Source: an uncultured Subdoligranulum sp. (GTDB taxonomy: Bacteria; Bacillota; Clostridia; Oscillospirales; Ruminococcaceae). From it: a DNA stretch of 64,000 nucleotides. The notes under the pieces were generated by a model. It saw only the letters and a list, made by a program, of their open reading frames with translations. It was not told the DNA's origin and ran no database searches. Within the stretch, counting starts at the first letter, position 1, and each line of letters starts with the position of its first letter. Location: assembly GCA_900545545.1 (NCBI GenBank), contig UQZO01000007.1, positions 31,538 to 95,537 on the forward strand, read 5' to 3'. Below are positions 27,374-36,078 of this stretch, in pieces. A program made the translations under genes and the position numbers.

Positions 27374-28504
27374 ATGAAATTAGGAATTGTCGGGTTGCCC
27401 AACGTAGGCAAATCGACCCTGTTCAATGCCATTACCTCCACCCGCAACGCCCAGGCTGCCAATTATCCCTTCTGCACCATCGAGCCGAACTCCGGCATCG
27501 TGGCGGTGCCGGATGCCCGCCTGGACAAGCTGGCCGACGTATGGCAGACCGATAAAAAGACCCCTGCCATCGTGGAATTTGTGGATATTGCAGGCCTTGT
27601 GAAGGGTGCCGCCCACGGTGCCGGCCTGGGCAACAAGTTCCTGGGGCACATCCGGGAATGCGACGCCCTGGTGCACGTGGTGCGCTGCTTTGATGACGAC
27701 AACATCGTCCACGTGGTGGAGGATGTGAACAAGCCTGAGGGCGTGGACCCGCTGCGGGACATCGACGCCATCGACCTGGAGCTGATCCTGGCTGATCTGG
27801 AAGTGGTCAACAACCGCCTGGGCCGCCAGCAGAAGGCCGCCAAGACCGGCAACAAGGCCGCAGCCGCCGAGGCTGCCTGGCTGGCCGAGCTGGCCGCCCA
27901 CCTGGAGGCCGAGAAGCCCGCCCGCACCTTCGCTTTCGACGAGGACGACGACGCCCAGAAATCAGCCCGCAAGGAGCTGGGTCTGCTTTCTGCCAAGCCG
28001 GTGATCTACGCCTGCAACGTGGGCGAGGATGACCTGCTGGGCGGCCTGGACGGCAACCAATACTATCCGCTGGTGGTGGAGCGCGCCCAGTCCGAGGGAG
28101 CTCAGGCGCTGCCCATCTGCGCCAAGACCGAGGAGGACATTGCCGACTCCACGCCGGAGGAAAAGCTGGCCTTCCTGCAGGAGATGGGCATTGAGTCCAC
28201 CGGCCTTGACAAGCTCATCAAGGCCAGCTATGAGCTGCTGGGCCTGATCAGCTTCCTGACCGACGGCAAGAAGGAGTGCCGCGCCTGGACCATCAAGAAA
28301 GGCACCAAGGCCCCCCAGGCCGCCGGTAAGATCCACTCCGACTTTGAGCGCGGCTTCATCCGTGCCCAGGTCATCCACTACCAGGACCTGGCCGACGCCG
28401 ATTTCAACTATGCGGCGGTGAAGTCCAAGGGCCTGCAGCACACCGAGGGCAAGGAATATGTGGTGCAGGACGGCGACGTGATCGAGTTTCTGTTCAACGT
28501 CTGA
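27374..28504 (+). CDS. ychF: Redox-regulated ATPase/GTPase YchF
   Basis: 376 residues. G1 GLPNVGKST, switch region YPFCTIEPNSG, G3 FVDIAGLVKGAAHGAGLGN, coiled-coil insertion at about 150-195 and a C-terminal TGS domain. An Obg-like P-loop NTPase that prefers ATP and is involved in translation and stress responses. AAAAGGAG before ATG 27374. MtnN follows 13 bp later, probably in one transcript. Confidence 0.96.
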   Translation: MKLGIVGLPNVGKSTLFNAITSTRNAQAANYPFCTIEPNSGIVAVPDARLDKLADVWQTDKKTPAIVEFVDIAGLVKGAAHGAGLGNKFLGHIRECDALVHVVRCFDDDNIVHVVEDVNKPEGVDPLRDIDAIDLELILADLEVVNNRLGRQQKAAKTGNKAAAAEAAWLAELAAHLEAEKPARTFAFDEDDDAQKSARKELGLLSAKPVIYACNVGEDDLLGGLDGNQYYPLVVERAQSEGAQALPICAKTEEDIADSTPEEKLAFLQEMGIESTGLDKLIKASYELLGLISFLTDGKKECRAWTIKKGTKAPQAAGKIHSDFERGFIRAQVIHYQDLADADFNYAAVKSKGLQHTEGKEYVVQDGDVIEFLFNV

Positions 28505-28517
28505 TGGAGGCAACCAG

Positions 28518-29201
28518 ATGATTTTTGGGATTATGGGCGCTATGCCCGATGAAGTGGACCAGCTGTGTGCACGGCTGAAAAATGTGACCCGTGAGGTGTA
28601 TGCCGGGGTGGAATACCACAGCGGTACGCTGCACGGCAAGCAGGTTGTGGTATGCTGTGCCGGTATGGGCAAGGCCAACGCTGCCAGCACTGTGCAGGTG
28701 CTGTGCACCAAGTACGGCATTGACCACCTGATTTTCAGCGGCATTGCCGGCAACATGACCAGCAAGATCGGCATTGGCGATGTCTGTGTGGGCGAAACGG
28801 TGGTCTACCACGACGCCGAGCTGGATATGCTGGCCCAGAGTGCCCCCTTCCTGAAGGAATACCACGGTGACCCCGAGCTGGTGCAGGCCGCGCTGGACGC
28901 CTGTGAGGCCTGCGGCGTGAAAGCCATTGCCGGCAAGATCGCCACCGGCGACACCTTTGTGGGCGACGCCGCCACCAAAAAGATCATTGAGGAAAAGTGC
29001 CATCCCGACTGTGTGGAGATGGAGGGCGCTGCCGTCAGCCAGGTTGCGGGACGCAACGGGGTACCTTGCGTGGTGCTGCGCGCCATGAGCGACAACGCCG
29101 ACGAGAGCGGCTACGAGGTGCTGGTGGTCAAGCAGTTCAGCATTGCTGAATATGTAAAGACCGCCACCGAGATCGTGGCCACCATGATCGAACATCTGTG
29201 A
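28518..29201 (+). CDS. mtnN: 5'-methylthioadenosine/S-adenosylhomocysteine nucleosidase
   Basis: 227 residues. It hydrolyses MTA and SAH to adenine and the thio-ribose, recycling SAM by-products and feeding the activated methyl cycle. Motifs: FGIMGAMPDEVD (Glu base), FSGIAGNM, GKIATGDTFVGD, DCVEMEGAAVSQVA and RAMSDNADE (catalytic Asp). GGAGG precedes ATG 28518. Confidence 0.95.
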   Translation: MIFGIMGAMPDEVDQLCARLKNVTREVYAGVEYHSGTLHGKQVVVCCAGMGKANAASTVQVLCTKYGIDHLIFSGIAGNMTSKIGIGDVCVGETVVYHDAELDMLAQSAPFLKEYHGDPELVQAALDACEACGVKAIAGKIATGDTFVGDAATKKIIEEKCHPDCVEMEGAAVSQVAGRNGVPCVVLRAMSDNADESGYEVLVVKQFSIAEYVKTATEIVATMIEHL

Positions 29202-29207
29202 TACAGC

Positions 29208-29243
29208 AAACCGGGGCGCCCCTTGGGGGTGCCCCGGTTTTTT
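29208..29243. terminator. Terminator after mtnN
   Basis: AAACCGGGGC and GCCCCGGTTT arms around an inner GC stem, followed by TTTTTTG. Also positioned for the converging DUF523 gene. Confidence 0.9.
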
Positions 29244-29245
29244 GT

Positions 29246-29680
29246 TTAGAGTTCCGGCACCGAGTCGATGTCCTCCACGTCCACCAGCCGGTAGCCGCGC
29301 TCTGCCAGTGCCGCCGCAAGCATGCCCTGGCCGTCGATGAGCCGTTTGGAGAAGGTACCGTCATAGATCTGCTTGACGCCGCAGGTGGGGCTGCGGGATT
29401 GCAGCACCACCAGGTCGATCTGCTGGCCCTCGATCTGTTCCAGCGCTTTGTGTACCCCGGTGCGGAAGGCTGCGTCCACATTTTCGCCGTACTGGTTCCA
29501 GGCCACACCGTCCCGCAGCTCCACGCAGGGGCGCGGCACGCCCAGGCCGCCGAGCACCTCGGGGCAGATGCGCACCACCTCATGCTTTTGCAGGCGCTGC
29601 AGCAGTGCCTCATTGCGGTTGTTCTTTCCGTTGTACTTGCAGTTGTCGCCCAGCAGGCAGGCACTGACGAGAACTCTCAT
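29246..29680 (-). CDS. DUF523 family protein
   Basis: 144 residues. VSACLLGDNCKYNGKNNRN, ICPEVLGGLGVPRP, LQSRSPTCGVKQIYDGTFS and DGQGMLAAAL are the full set of conserved Cys-containing blocks of DUF523. The conserved Cys residues suggest metal or thiol chemistry; no function is established. ATG 29680 has AAGGAAG 10 nt upstream. Confidence 0.88.
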   Translation of the reverse strand: MRVLVSACLLGDNCKYNGKNNRNEALLQRLQKHEVVRICPEVLGGLGVPRPCVELRDGVAWNQYGENVDAAFRTGVHKALEQIEGQQIDLVVLQSRSPTCGVKQIYDGTFSKRLIDGQGMLAAALAERGYRLVDVEDIDSVPEL

Positions 29681-29749
29681 GGCCGGATGCTTCCTTTCGG
29701 TACAGATTCCTGTCCCGATTATACCAGCCCGGTGCCCACCGCGCAAGGG

Positions 29750-30181
29750 TCAGATAAATTCCCGCCATGTCTCCTCGGCCTGGGCCTGCATAGCCCCCAG
29801 CTCGCTGCACAGTTTCTTGGCGCCGGGGCTGGCCGTGGGATAGTCCTTTTCCGCCCGCTTGCAGTCCATGACGCCCTGGCCGCTGCCCTCGGCCAGCATG
29901 GTGGCCAGGTTGCGGGTGGACTTGTCCATCATGGTGCGGGTGCGGATACCCATGCTCACGCTCATGCGCTGGGCGGCACTCTGGCCGTGGGCCTCGGCGC
30001 CGATGGCATCCAGCGCCGTGTGGGCCGCCTGGTTGATCCGGCGGTATTCCCGCTTCTGACGCATCATTTCATCTTTCAGCCGCTGGTCATGGGTCAGCCC
30101 CATCAGCTCGTCCAGGGTATTTTTGCCCATCTCGGTGTTCTGGACGATCTCCTGAAGCATCTTTTCGTTATCGCTTTGCAT
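29750..30181 (-). CDS. Conserved helical protein, ferritin-like in shape, unknown function
   Basis: 143 residues, almost entirely amphipathic helix: MQSDNEKMLQEIVQNTEMGK, then THDQRLKDEMMRQKREY, NQAAHTALDAIG, MGIRTRTMMDKSTRNLATML and TASPGAKKLCSELGAMQAQA. It recalls a family of small four-helix proteins common in Clostridia. Several helices carry Glu/Asp/His but no clear di-iron ExxH pair. AAGGGGG lies 8 nt before ATG 30181, inside the right arm of a long inverted repeat. Confidence 0.6.
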   Translation of the reverse strand: MQSDNEKMLQEIVQNTEMGKNTLDELMGLTHDQRLKDEMMRQKREYRRINQAAHTALDAIGAEAHGQSAAQRMSVSMGIRTRTMMDKSTRNLATMLAEGSGQGVMDCKRAEKDYPTASPGAKKLCSELGAMQAQAEETWREFI

Positions 30182-30186
30182 AGTAA

Positions 30187-30236
30187 AAACCCCCTTGTGT
30201 ACTTGCGTCAAGCATAGTATGTACACAAGGGGGTTT
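30187..30236. repeat. 16-bp inverted repeat covering the ribosome site of the downstream gene
   Basis: AAACCCCCTTGTGTAC (30187-30202) and its perfect complement GTACACAAGGGGGTTT (30221-30236), 18-nt loop. On the minus strand it ends in TTTTTAC, so it can act as terminator for the GGDEF-like gene. Its 3' arm is also the AAGGGGG site of the helical protein gene. Confidence 0.9.
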
Positions 30237-30250
30237 GTTTTATGCAGTGG

Positions 30251-31048
30251 TTACAGGCGCTGCTGTGCCAGGGAAAGCATCATTTCCCAGGAGGAAGTTT
30301 CGCCCCACTCGGCGCTGGCCGTGGAAACGGTAAAGGTGCCGCGGCGGGCCAGCGTAATGCTGAACACCCGGCGGGAAGATTCCAGCGCTTCGTTGATGGA
30401 CTGTGCCAGCCGTGCCGCCGGCATGCCCACGGTAACGGCCACAAACAGGCCGTCCTCCAGGCGGGCCAGCACCGCATGGTCATGGTCGGTGCCCACCGCC
30501 AGCTGGAAGATACCGGCGGCCGTGTCCAGGCAGCACTCCGCCGCCTGCTGGGATTCCGTATTGCGCAGGTTCCAGTACTCGTTGACGCGCAGCATCACAG
30601 CGCCCACCGGTACGCCCTTCATCGCCTGCTTTTCGGCATACTGGCGATATTCCTCGTGGATATAACGGCTGTTGTAGGCGCCGGTAACATAGTCGCGGCG
30701 CATATCCTCGCGGTACTGGGCCAAAGCGCGGTCGTAGGAGTTCTGAGCCCCTGCCGAAGTGCTTTTATCCTGCGGCAGGCGGCAGTGCACCGCCAACACA
30801 CAGGGACGATCCCCTACCTGGATGCCCTGGTAGATGCACATCTCGTTCCGGCCGTTTTCCTGAAGCGGCTGCATGCCGCGGCCGGTCTCATCCAGCATCG
30901 GGACAGGACCGCACTCCCCGCGCGGTTCCATCGTAGCGGGGTCCAGCAGCACGCCGCGGTACGGGTCCATGATCTGAACCGCGTCGAACAGCTGTTCCAG
31001 CGCTGCGATCTGTACCGCAAGTTCTTCCTTCGTATACTCCAGCTTCAT
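30251..31048 (-). CDS. Degenerate GGDEF-domain protein
   Basis: 265 residues, soluble. A short N-terminal region (1-105) is followed by a GGDEF-like fold beginning RRDYVTGAYNSRYIHEEYRQ (residues 118-137, the DxLTGxxNR start). The active loop, expected as GGDEF, is RLEDGLFVAV (residues 196-205), and the surrounding HDHAVLA keeps the strand pattern. With the GG and the catalytic acidic residue pattern lost it should not make c-di-GMP; binding or structural roles are possible. GAGG lies 8 nt before ATG 31048. Confidence 0.65.
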   Translation of the reverse strand: MKLEYTKEELAVQIAALEQLFDAVQIMDPYRGVLLDPATMEPRGECGPVPMLDETGRGMQPLQENGRNEMCIYQGIQVGDRPCVLAVHCRLPQDKSTSAGAQNSYDRALAQYREDMRRDYVTGAYNSRYIHEEYRQYAEKQAMKGVPVGAVMLRVNEYWNLRNTESQQAAECCLDTAAGIFQLAVGTDHDHAVLARLEDGLFVAVTVGMPAARLAQSINEALESSRRVFSITLARRGTFTVSTASAEWGETSSWEMMLSLAQQRL

Positions 31049-31100
31049 CTCGAAACCTCACTTGCGCAAAGCATATTCTTGCCCGGGGCGCGGGCCTTGT

Positions 31101-31114
31101 ATATACATGTATAT
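31101..31114. promoter_or_regulatory. Palindrome upstream of the GGDEF-like gene
   Basis: Perfect 14-bp palindrome ATATACATGTATAT in the promoter region, about 55 nt before the start. A GC-rich hairpin (GCCCG/CGGGC, 31081-31095) lies between it and the gene. It could be an operator or an AT-rich -10 region. Confidence 0.35.
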
Positions 31115-31199
31115 TACCACAAATCCGCGATTTTTCCTAGGCTTTCGTTGCACAAAGAATTCGACGGCCAGCGGCGCAATACTGGGCGATGTTTACAAA

Positions 31200-32741
31200 T
31201 CACGCCTTTTTGCCCTGCCGGGGTGCCGGTTCGGTGCGGAAATACCGCGCCGTCAATGCGCGGATCTCTTTGGCCAGGGCCGGGGTCAGCGCCTTGTCGT
31301 CGGCGCGCCACTGCCAGTTGCCCTGAGCCTTGCCGGGGGTGTTCATGCGGGCTTCGGAGGGAGCTTCCAGCCAGTCCGCCATGGGGATAACCGTCAGCGC
31401 GGCGGGGCTGGCCAGCACACCGCGCAGCAGGCCCCGCAGCATGCCTTCCTTTTCGGTCAGGGCGAAGTATTCAGTAGCCTGCTTGCGGCCCGCAGCGCCC
31501 AGTTCCTGCTCGAACCAGCCGGCCAGCGTATTGTTGTCGTGGGTGCCGGGGTAAGCCACGCAGTTGCGCGGATAATTGTGCGGTAAATCGACGCTGTCCT
31601 GCCCGGTGAAGGCAAACTGCAGCACCTTCATGCCGGGGAAGCCGCTCTCCTTGAGCAGCTGCCGCACCGAGGGGAACATCTCGCCCAGGTCCTCGGCCAC
31701 GATGGGCAGATCACCCAGAGCCAGATGCAGCGTGCGGAAGAGGTCCATGCCGGGGCCCTGCTCCCAGCGGCCGTTGCGGGCGGTGGGTTCCCCTGCCGGG
31801 ATGGCCCAGTAGGTATCGAATCCACGGAAGTGGTCGATGCGCAGGATATCGTAGATGGACAAGGCGTGCCGCACACGGCGAATCCACCAGATGTAACCGG
31901 TCTTTTTGTGGTACTCCCAGTCATAGAGGGGGTTGCCCCACAGCTGGCCGTCCTCGGCAAAATAGTCCGGGGGGCAGCCCGCCACACGGCGGGGTCGCCC
32001 TTCGGCATCGGTCTCAAACAGGTCGGTACCGGCCCAGGCATCGGCGGAGTCCGGCGCCACATAGATGGGGATATCCCCCATGATGGAAACACCCTTGGAG
32101 GATGCATATTCATGCAAAGCGCGCCACTGGCGGTCAAACTCATATTGCAGGAAGGCCCAGAACTCGATCTCCCGCTGGTGCTCTGCCCGGAACTGGGCCA
32201 GCGCGGCGGGGTTCCGGCGGCGCAGGTCCCGCGGCCACTGCTGCCAGTCGGTCATGCCGTTTTCTTCCTTGATGGCCATGTACAAGCAGTAGTCGGGCAG
32301 CCAGTCCGCCGAGAGGAACTGGAAGCGATACCAGTCGTCGGGATAGGGGGTTTCATACCCCGCGATGGGGCGCTGCTTGAGGAAATTTTCGTAGGCTTTG
32401 CGCAGCACGGGCAGGCGGCGCTCATACAGGGTACCGTAGTCCACATGGTCCGCATCGCCGCCCCACTGGGTAAAGGCGTAGTCCTTGCGCTTGAGCAGGC
32501 CGTCCTTGGCCAGCAGATCCAGATCGATGAAATAGGGGTTGCCCGCAAAGGCAGAACAGCTCTGGTAGGGGCTGTCGGCATAGCCGGTGGGGCCTACGGG
32601 CAAAATCTGCCATACGCTCTGCCCCGCCCGCACGAGAAAATCCACAAACCGGCGCGCCGGGGCGCCCAGGCTGCCGATGCCGTATCCCCCGGGCAGGCTG
32701 GAGATGGGCATCAAAATTCCGCTGCAACGTTTCAGTTCCAT
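31200..32741 (-). CDS. malQ: 4-alpha-glucanotransferase (amylomaltase, GH77)
   Basis: 513 residues, the compact bacterial length. It transfers alpha-1,4-glucan segments between maltodextrins. Motifs: GILMPISSLPGGYGIGSLG, LPVGPTGYADSPYQSCSAFA, IMGDIPIYVAPDSAD, ILRIDHFRGFDTYW (nucleophile Asp), PIVAEDLGEM (acid/base Glu) and YPGTHDNNTLAGW. AGAGGAA precedes ATG 32741. No other starch genes lie nearby, although the adjacent lipoprotein resembles a solute-binding protein. Confidence 0.95.
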   Translation of the reverse strand: MELKRCSGILMPISSLPGGYGIGSLGAPARRFVDFLVRAGQSVWQILPVGPTGYADSPYQSCSAFAGNPYFIDLDLLAKDGLLKRKDYAFTQWGGDADHVDYGTLYERRLPVLRKAYENFLKQRPIAGYETPYPDDWYRFQFLSADWLPDYCLYMAIKEENGMTDWQQWPRDLRRRNPAALAQFRAEHQREIEFWAFLQYEFDRQWRALHEYASSKGVSIMGDIPIYVAPDSADAWAGTDLFETDAEGRPRRVAGCPPDYFAEDGQLWGNPLYDWEYHKKTGYIWWIRRVRHALSIYDILRIDHFRGFDTYWAIPAGEPTARNGRWEQGPGMDLFRTLHLALGDLPIVAEDLGEMFPSVRQLLKESGFPGMKVLQFAFTGQDSVDLPHNYPRNCVAYPGTHDNNTLAGWFEQELGAAGRKQATEYFALTEKEGMLRGLLRGVLASPAALTVIPMADWLEAPSEARMNTPGKAQGNWQWRADDKALTPALAKEIRALTARYFRTEPAPRQGKKA

Positions 32742-32786
32742 GATCGTTCCTCTTTTCCAAACAGGGGGTCCCGCCGGGACGCTCCC

Positions 32787-34037
32787 TTATTCTTCGGCTT
32801 CGGTAACGCCCAGCGCGGTCAGCGCCTGGGTGGTGAAGGTCTTGCGCTCGGCACTGGTATGGTTTTCGCTGCCGCGCAAGGACTCCTCGTTTTCAGCCAG
32901 GGCATCAGCCTGGGCCTGGGTAAAGGTGGAACCCGGCAGGATGCCGGTGCCCGCCTGCTCGATCTGCATGGCGCCCAGGGTGGTGGTGTCCGACGCCGTG
33001 TTCCAGGGGGTGATGACGCCCAAAGTTTCGGTCAGGGCGCTCTCCCCGTCCCCGCTGCTGTACAGCCACAGCGCTGCGCTCTTGGCCGCTTTCTGGGCGG
33101 TTTCGTCGGTACCGGCCCGCACCGTTACATAGCCCACATCGGCCAGCACCGGATAGTTCAGCAAACCGGTCAGATTGTATTCCTCGGTGGAGAGGTCGCT
33201 CTCCTCCAGGTTGCACTTGAAGGGGATCAGCACCAGGCTTTGGCAGGCTTCCGCCCCGTAGGCCGACAGCAGATCCGTCAGCTTGGCGCGGCGGAACAGC
33301 GCCGTTTCATCGCTTTCCGCCAGGTTGTCCCATTCCAACGTCACGGCGCTGTACACGCCGTTGAGGGGGCCGGTCAAGGTATCTTCAGTCAGCTCGCTGC
33401 CCGCTGCCAGCAGGGCGGCGGTATAGCCCGCCGCACGGTCCATGGGCTCCGAGAAAACGCCGGTGGCGTTCAGGGTATCGGGCTTGGTTTCGGGCAGCGT
33501 ATAGTCGCTGCCGTTCAGCGTAACGGTGGCGGCTTCGGGTTCCTCCAGCCAGGCCTGCAGCGTCTCCACAAAGTCGCTCCACTCCTCCCAACTGGCGTTC
33601 TGCAGCGCCGTCACGGCGTCGTCCCCCAACAGAGAGGTCAGCATGGTGCCGTTGGCCCAATAGCCGTAGAGGCTGCGGCCCAGGGGCAGGGCGTCGGTGC
33701 TCTCGGTGATACCGGCGCGGGAAGCCGCTGCCGCCAGCAGGGTGTCGCTCATCACGTCCACCCCTTCCACCAGGCCGTCGGGTTTATAGTCCAGCGCCAG
33801 CAGATCGGCTGCCGCCGGGTCCTCGGTGACGTTGAGGGTCACTTCCTGGGTGGTGGCATAGTCCTGCAGCGCCGGCAGCAGGGCGTCGGTGGCGTAGACG
33901 TTCAGGGTCTGGGGCTGCGGGGTGGCCGCCGTTTCCACCGTTGCGGTATGTTCGGCCGGGCGCAGCGGATTGGCGGCACAGCCGGCCAGCAGCAGCGCCG
34001 GCAAGGCCAGCGCCGCAAAGCGAATGGTTTTCAGCAT
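32787..34037 (-). CDS. Lipoprotein resembling an ABC solute-binding protein
   Basis: 416 residues. Signal peptide with lipobox LLAGC (MLKTIRFAALALPALLLAGC). The mature part has the extracellular solute-binding layout: LNVYATDALLPALQDYA, AADLLALDYKPDG and, late, TTLGAMQIEQAGTGILPG. Sequence identity to a named family is not obvious and no permease genes are adjacent. It ends 45 bp before malQ on the same strand, so the two may share a transcript. AAGGAAA precedes ATG 34037. Confidence 0.65.
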   Translation of the reverse strand: MLKTIRFAALALPALLLAGCAANPLRPAEHTATVETAATPQPQTLNVYATDALLPALQDYATTQEVTLNVTEDPAAADLLALDYKPDGLVEGVDVMSDTLLAAAASRAGITESTDALPLGRSLYGYWANGTMLTSLLGDDAVTALQNASWEEWSDFVETLQAWLEEPEAATVTLNGSDYTLPETKPDTLNATGVFSEPMDRAAGYTAALLAAGSELTEDTLTGPLNGVYSAVTLEWDNLAESDETALFRRAKLTDLLSAYGAEACQSLVLIPFKCNLEESDLSTEEYNLTGLLNYPVLADVGYVTVRAGTDETAQKAAKSAALWLYSSGDGESALTETLGVITPWNTASDTTTLGAMQIEQAGTGILPGSTFTQAQADALAENEESLRGSENHTSAERKTFTTQALTALGVTEAEE

Positions 34038-34167
34038 AGGACAAATTTCCTTACGTTTTGAAGTGAATGGATACTGACTTTTATTATATAAGATTTCGGT
34101 GTTTTTTTCCACACCTGTTTTATGCTATAATAGGAAAAATCCCAAAAAAGGAGGTCACCGTTCCCCT

Positions 34168-35319
34168 GTGACCGAGAAACTATACGAAACCGATTCCTAT
34201 GTACAGGTTTTCACCGCCACCGTGCTGGCCTGCACCGAGGCATCCGGCGGCTACGCCGTGGTACTGGACCGCACGGCCTTCTTCCCGGAAGGCGGCGGCC
34301 AGCCCTGCGACACCGGCCGCTTGGGAGATGCCCGGGTGCTGGCGGTGCATACCGACGGCGAAACCATCACCCATACCACCGACGCCCCGCTGCCGGTGGG
34401 GGCCGCCGTGGAGGGCGTGATCGACTGGCCTGCCCGGCTGGACGCCATGCAGCAGCACACCGGCGAGCATATCTTAAGCGGCACACTGCACCGGCTGTAT
34501 GGGGCCGAGAATGTGGGGTTCCACATCGGCAGCCCCTATGTGCGGATGGATACCAGCATCCCGCTGACGGCGGAACAGCTGGCCGCCGCCGAGGCCGAGG
34601 CCAACGCCGCCGTGCGCGCCGACACCCCGGTGCGCTGCTATGTGCCTGACGCCGAAACGCTGGCCGCCACCGAGTACCGCAGCAAAAAGGAGCTGGAAGG
34701 CCCCGTGCGGCTGGTGGAGGCAGGCGGTGACCGCTGTGCCTGCTGCGGCACCCACCTGGCCCGCACCGGCGAGGTGGGGCTGATCAAAATTATTTCGGCC
34801 CAGCATTACAAGAGCGGCATGCGGCTGGCGGTGGCCTGCGGGCAGCGCGCCTACGAGGCCGTGGCCGCCGCCTGGACCGATGCGGAATCTACCGGGCGGC
34901 TGGTGTCCGCCCCGGTGGGCAGCCTGACCGATGCCGTAACCCGGCTGCAAAACGGCGAAGCCCAGCTGAAGCAGCGGCTGGCCGCTTTGCAAAACGCCCT
35001 GGCCGCCGCCTATGCCGCGGCAGCAGAGCCGGGCAAGCCCTGCACCGTATGGGCGGAATGGGCCGACGGCGACGGCCTGCGCCGCATCGCCATGGCCATT
35101 ACCGCCGAAACCGGTGCCGCCTGCTGTGCCCTGGCGCCGGGCGGACAGGGGCTGGCCTACGCGCTGGCAGCCGCCCCGGGCGGCGATGTGCGCGCCGCCT
35201 GCAAGGCGCTGAACGAGGCCTTTGCGGGCCGCGGCGGCGGAAAACCGGCTTTCTGCCAGGGCAGCCTGGCCGATGCCGACGAGGCGCGTGTGCGCGCATT
35301 TTTGACAGAGATACTATAA
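34168..35319 (+). CDS. Alanyl-tRNA editing protein, AlaX-L type
   Basis: 383 residues. It clears mischarged Ser- or Gly-tRNA(Ala). The N-terminal beta-barrel has AFFPEGGGQPCDTG. The editing site HTGEHILSGTLHRLYG (HxxxH) pairs with CxxxH in CACCGTHLARTGEVG. A C-terminal DHHA1-like domain ends GRGGGKPAFCQGS. The start is GTG 34168; AAGGAGG is 13 nt upstream, a little far, but no other start fits. TrmB follows 24 bp later. Confidence 0.88.
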   Translation: MTEKLYETDSYVQVFTATVLACTEASGGYAVVLDRTAFFPEGGGQPCDTGRLGDARVLAVHTDGETITHTTDAPLPVGAAVEGVIDWPARLDAMQQHTGEHILSGTLHRLYGAENVGFHIGSPYVRMDTSIPLTAEQLAAAEAEANAAVRADTPVRCYVPDAETLAATEYRSKKELEGPVRLVEAGGDRCACCGTHLARTGEVGLIKIISAQHYKSGMRLAVACGQRAYEAVAAAWTDAESTGRLVSAPVGSLTDAVTRLQNGEAQLKQRLAALQNALAAAYAAAAEPGKPCTVWAEWADGDGLRRIAMAITAETGAACCALAPGGQGLAYALAAAPGGDVRAACKALNEAFAGRGGGKPAFCQGSLADADEARVRAFLTEIL

Positions 35320-35343
35320 AAACACGATCAGGAGAATACCCCT

Positions 35344-36078
35344 ATGCGAATGCGATTCAAACCCTATGCCCGTCCCGAACTGCTGGCCTGCGACTTCCAC
35401 GTCCATGAGCCGCTGACCCACGCCGGACACTGGCACGAACTGTATGCCCGTCCCGACCAGCCCTGGCACCTGGAGCTGGGCTGCGGCAAGGGCGGCTTTC
35501 TGGCCCAGATTGCCCCGGCGCACCCCGACATCAACTATCTGGGCATCGACATCACCGACAAGGTACTGATTCTGGCCAAGCGCAAGGTGGAAGCCGCCTA
35601 CGCCGCCCGCCAGCTGCCGCCGGACAATGTAAAAATCGCCAGCCTGGACATTGAGCGGATGGGCAACGCCTTTTCCCCCGAGGACCGGGTGGCGCGCATC
35701 TACATCAATTTCTGCAACCCGTGGAGCAAGAATGCCGGCAGCAACAAGCACCGGCTGACCCATCCCCGCCAGCTGCTGCAGTACCGCAACCTGATGGACG
35801 AGGGGGCGGAGATCTGGTTCAAGACCGATGACGACGATCTGTTCCGCGACAGCCTCTCCTACTTCCCGGCTGCCGGGTTCGAGATCACCTGGCAGACCTT
35901 TGACCTGCACGCCAACGAGCCGGACTGGAACCTGCGCACCGAGCACGAAGGAATGTTCAGCGAGCAGGGCATCCCCATCAAGGCGCTGATTGCCCGCAAG
36001 GGTCCCGACAGCACGGTGCACTGGGTGGAACCCAAGGCGCTGGCCAAGCAGCAGGAGGAATCCGATGACGCCACTTGA
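35344..36078 (+). CDS. trmB: tRNA (guanine-N7)-methyltransferase
   Basis: 244 residues. It makes m7G46 in the tRNA variable loop. Motifs: LELGCGKGGFLAQIA (SAM), NYLGIDITDKVL, YINFCNPWSKNAGSNKHRLT (catalytic block, usually FPDPWPKKRHxKRR) and EIWFKTDDDDLF. NFCNPWSK replaces the common FPDPWPK, as in many Clostridia. AGGAGA precedes ATG 35344. It overlaps the next gene by 14 bp. Confidence 0.93.
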   Translation: MRMRFKPYARPELLACDFHVHEPLTHAGHWHELYARPDQPWHLELGCGKGGFLAQIAPAHPDINYLGIDITDKVLILAKRKVEAAYAARQLPPDNVKIASLDIERMGNAFSPEDRVARIYINFCNPWSKNAGSNKHRLTHPRQLLQYRNLMDEGAEIWFKTDDDDLFRDSLSYFPAAGFEITWQTFDLHANEPDWNLRTEHEGMFSEQGIPIKALIARKGPDSTVHWVEPKALAKQQEESDDAT

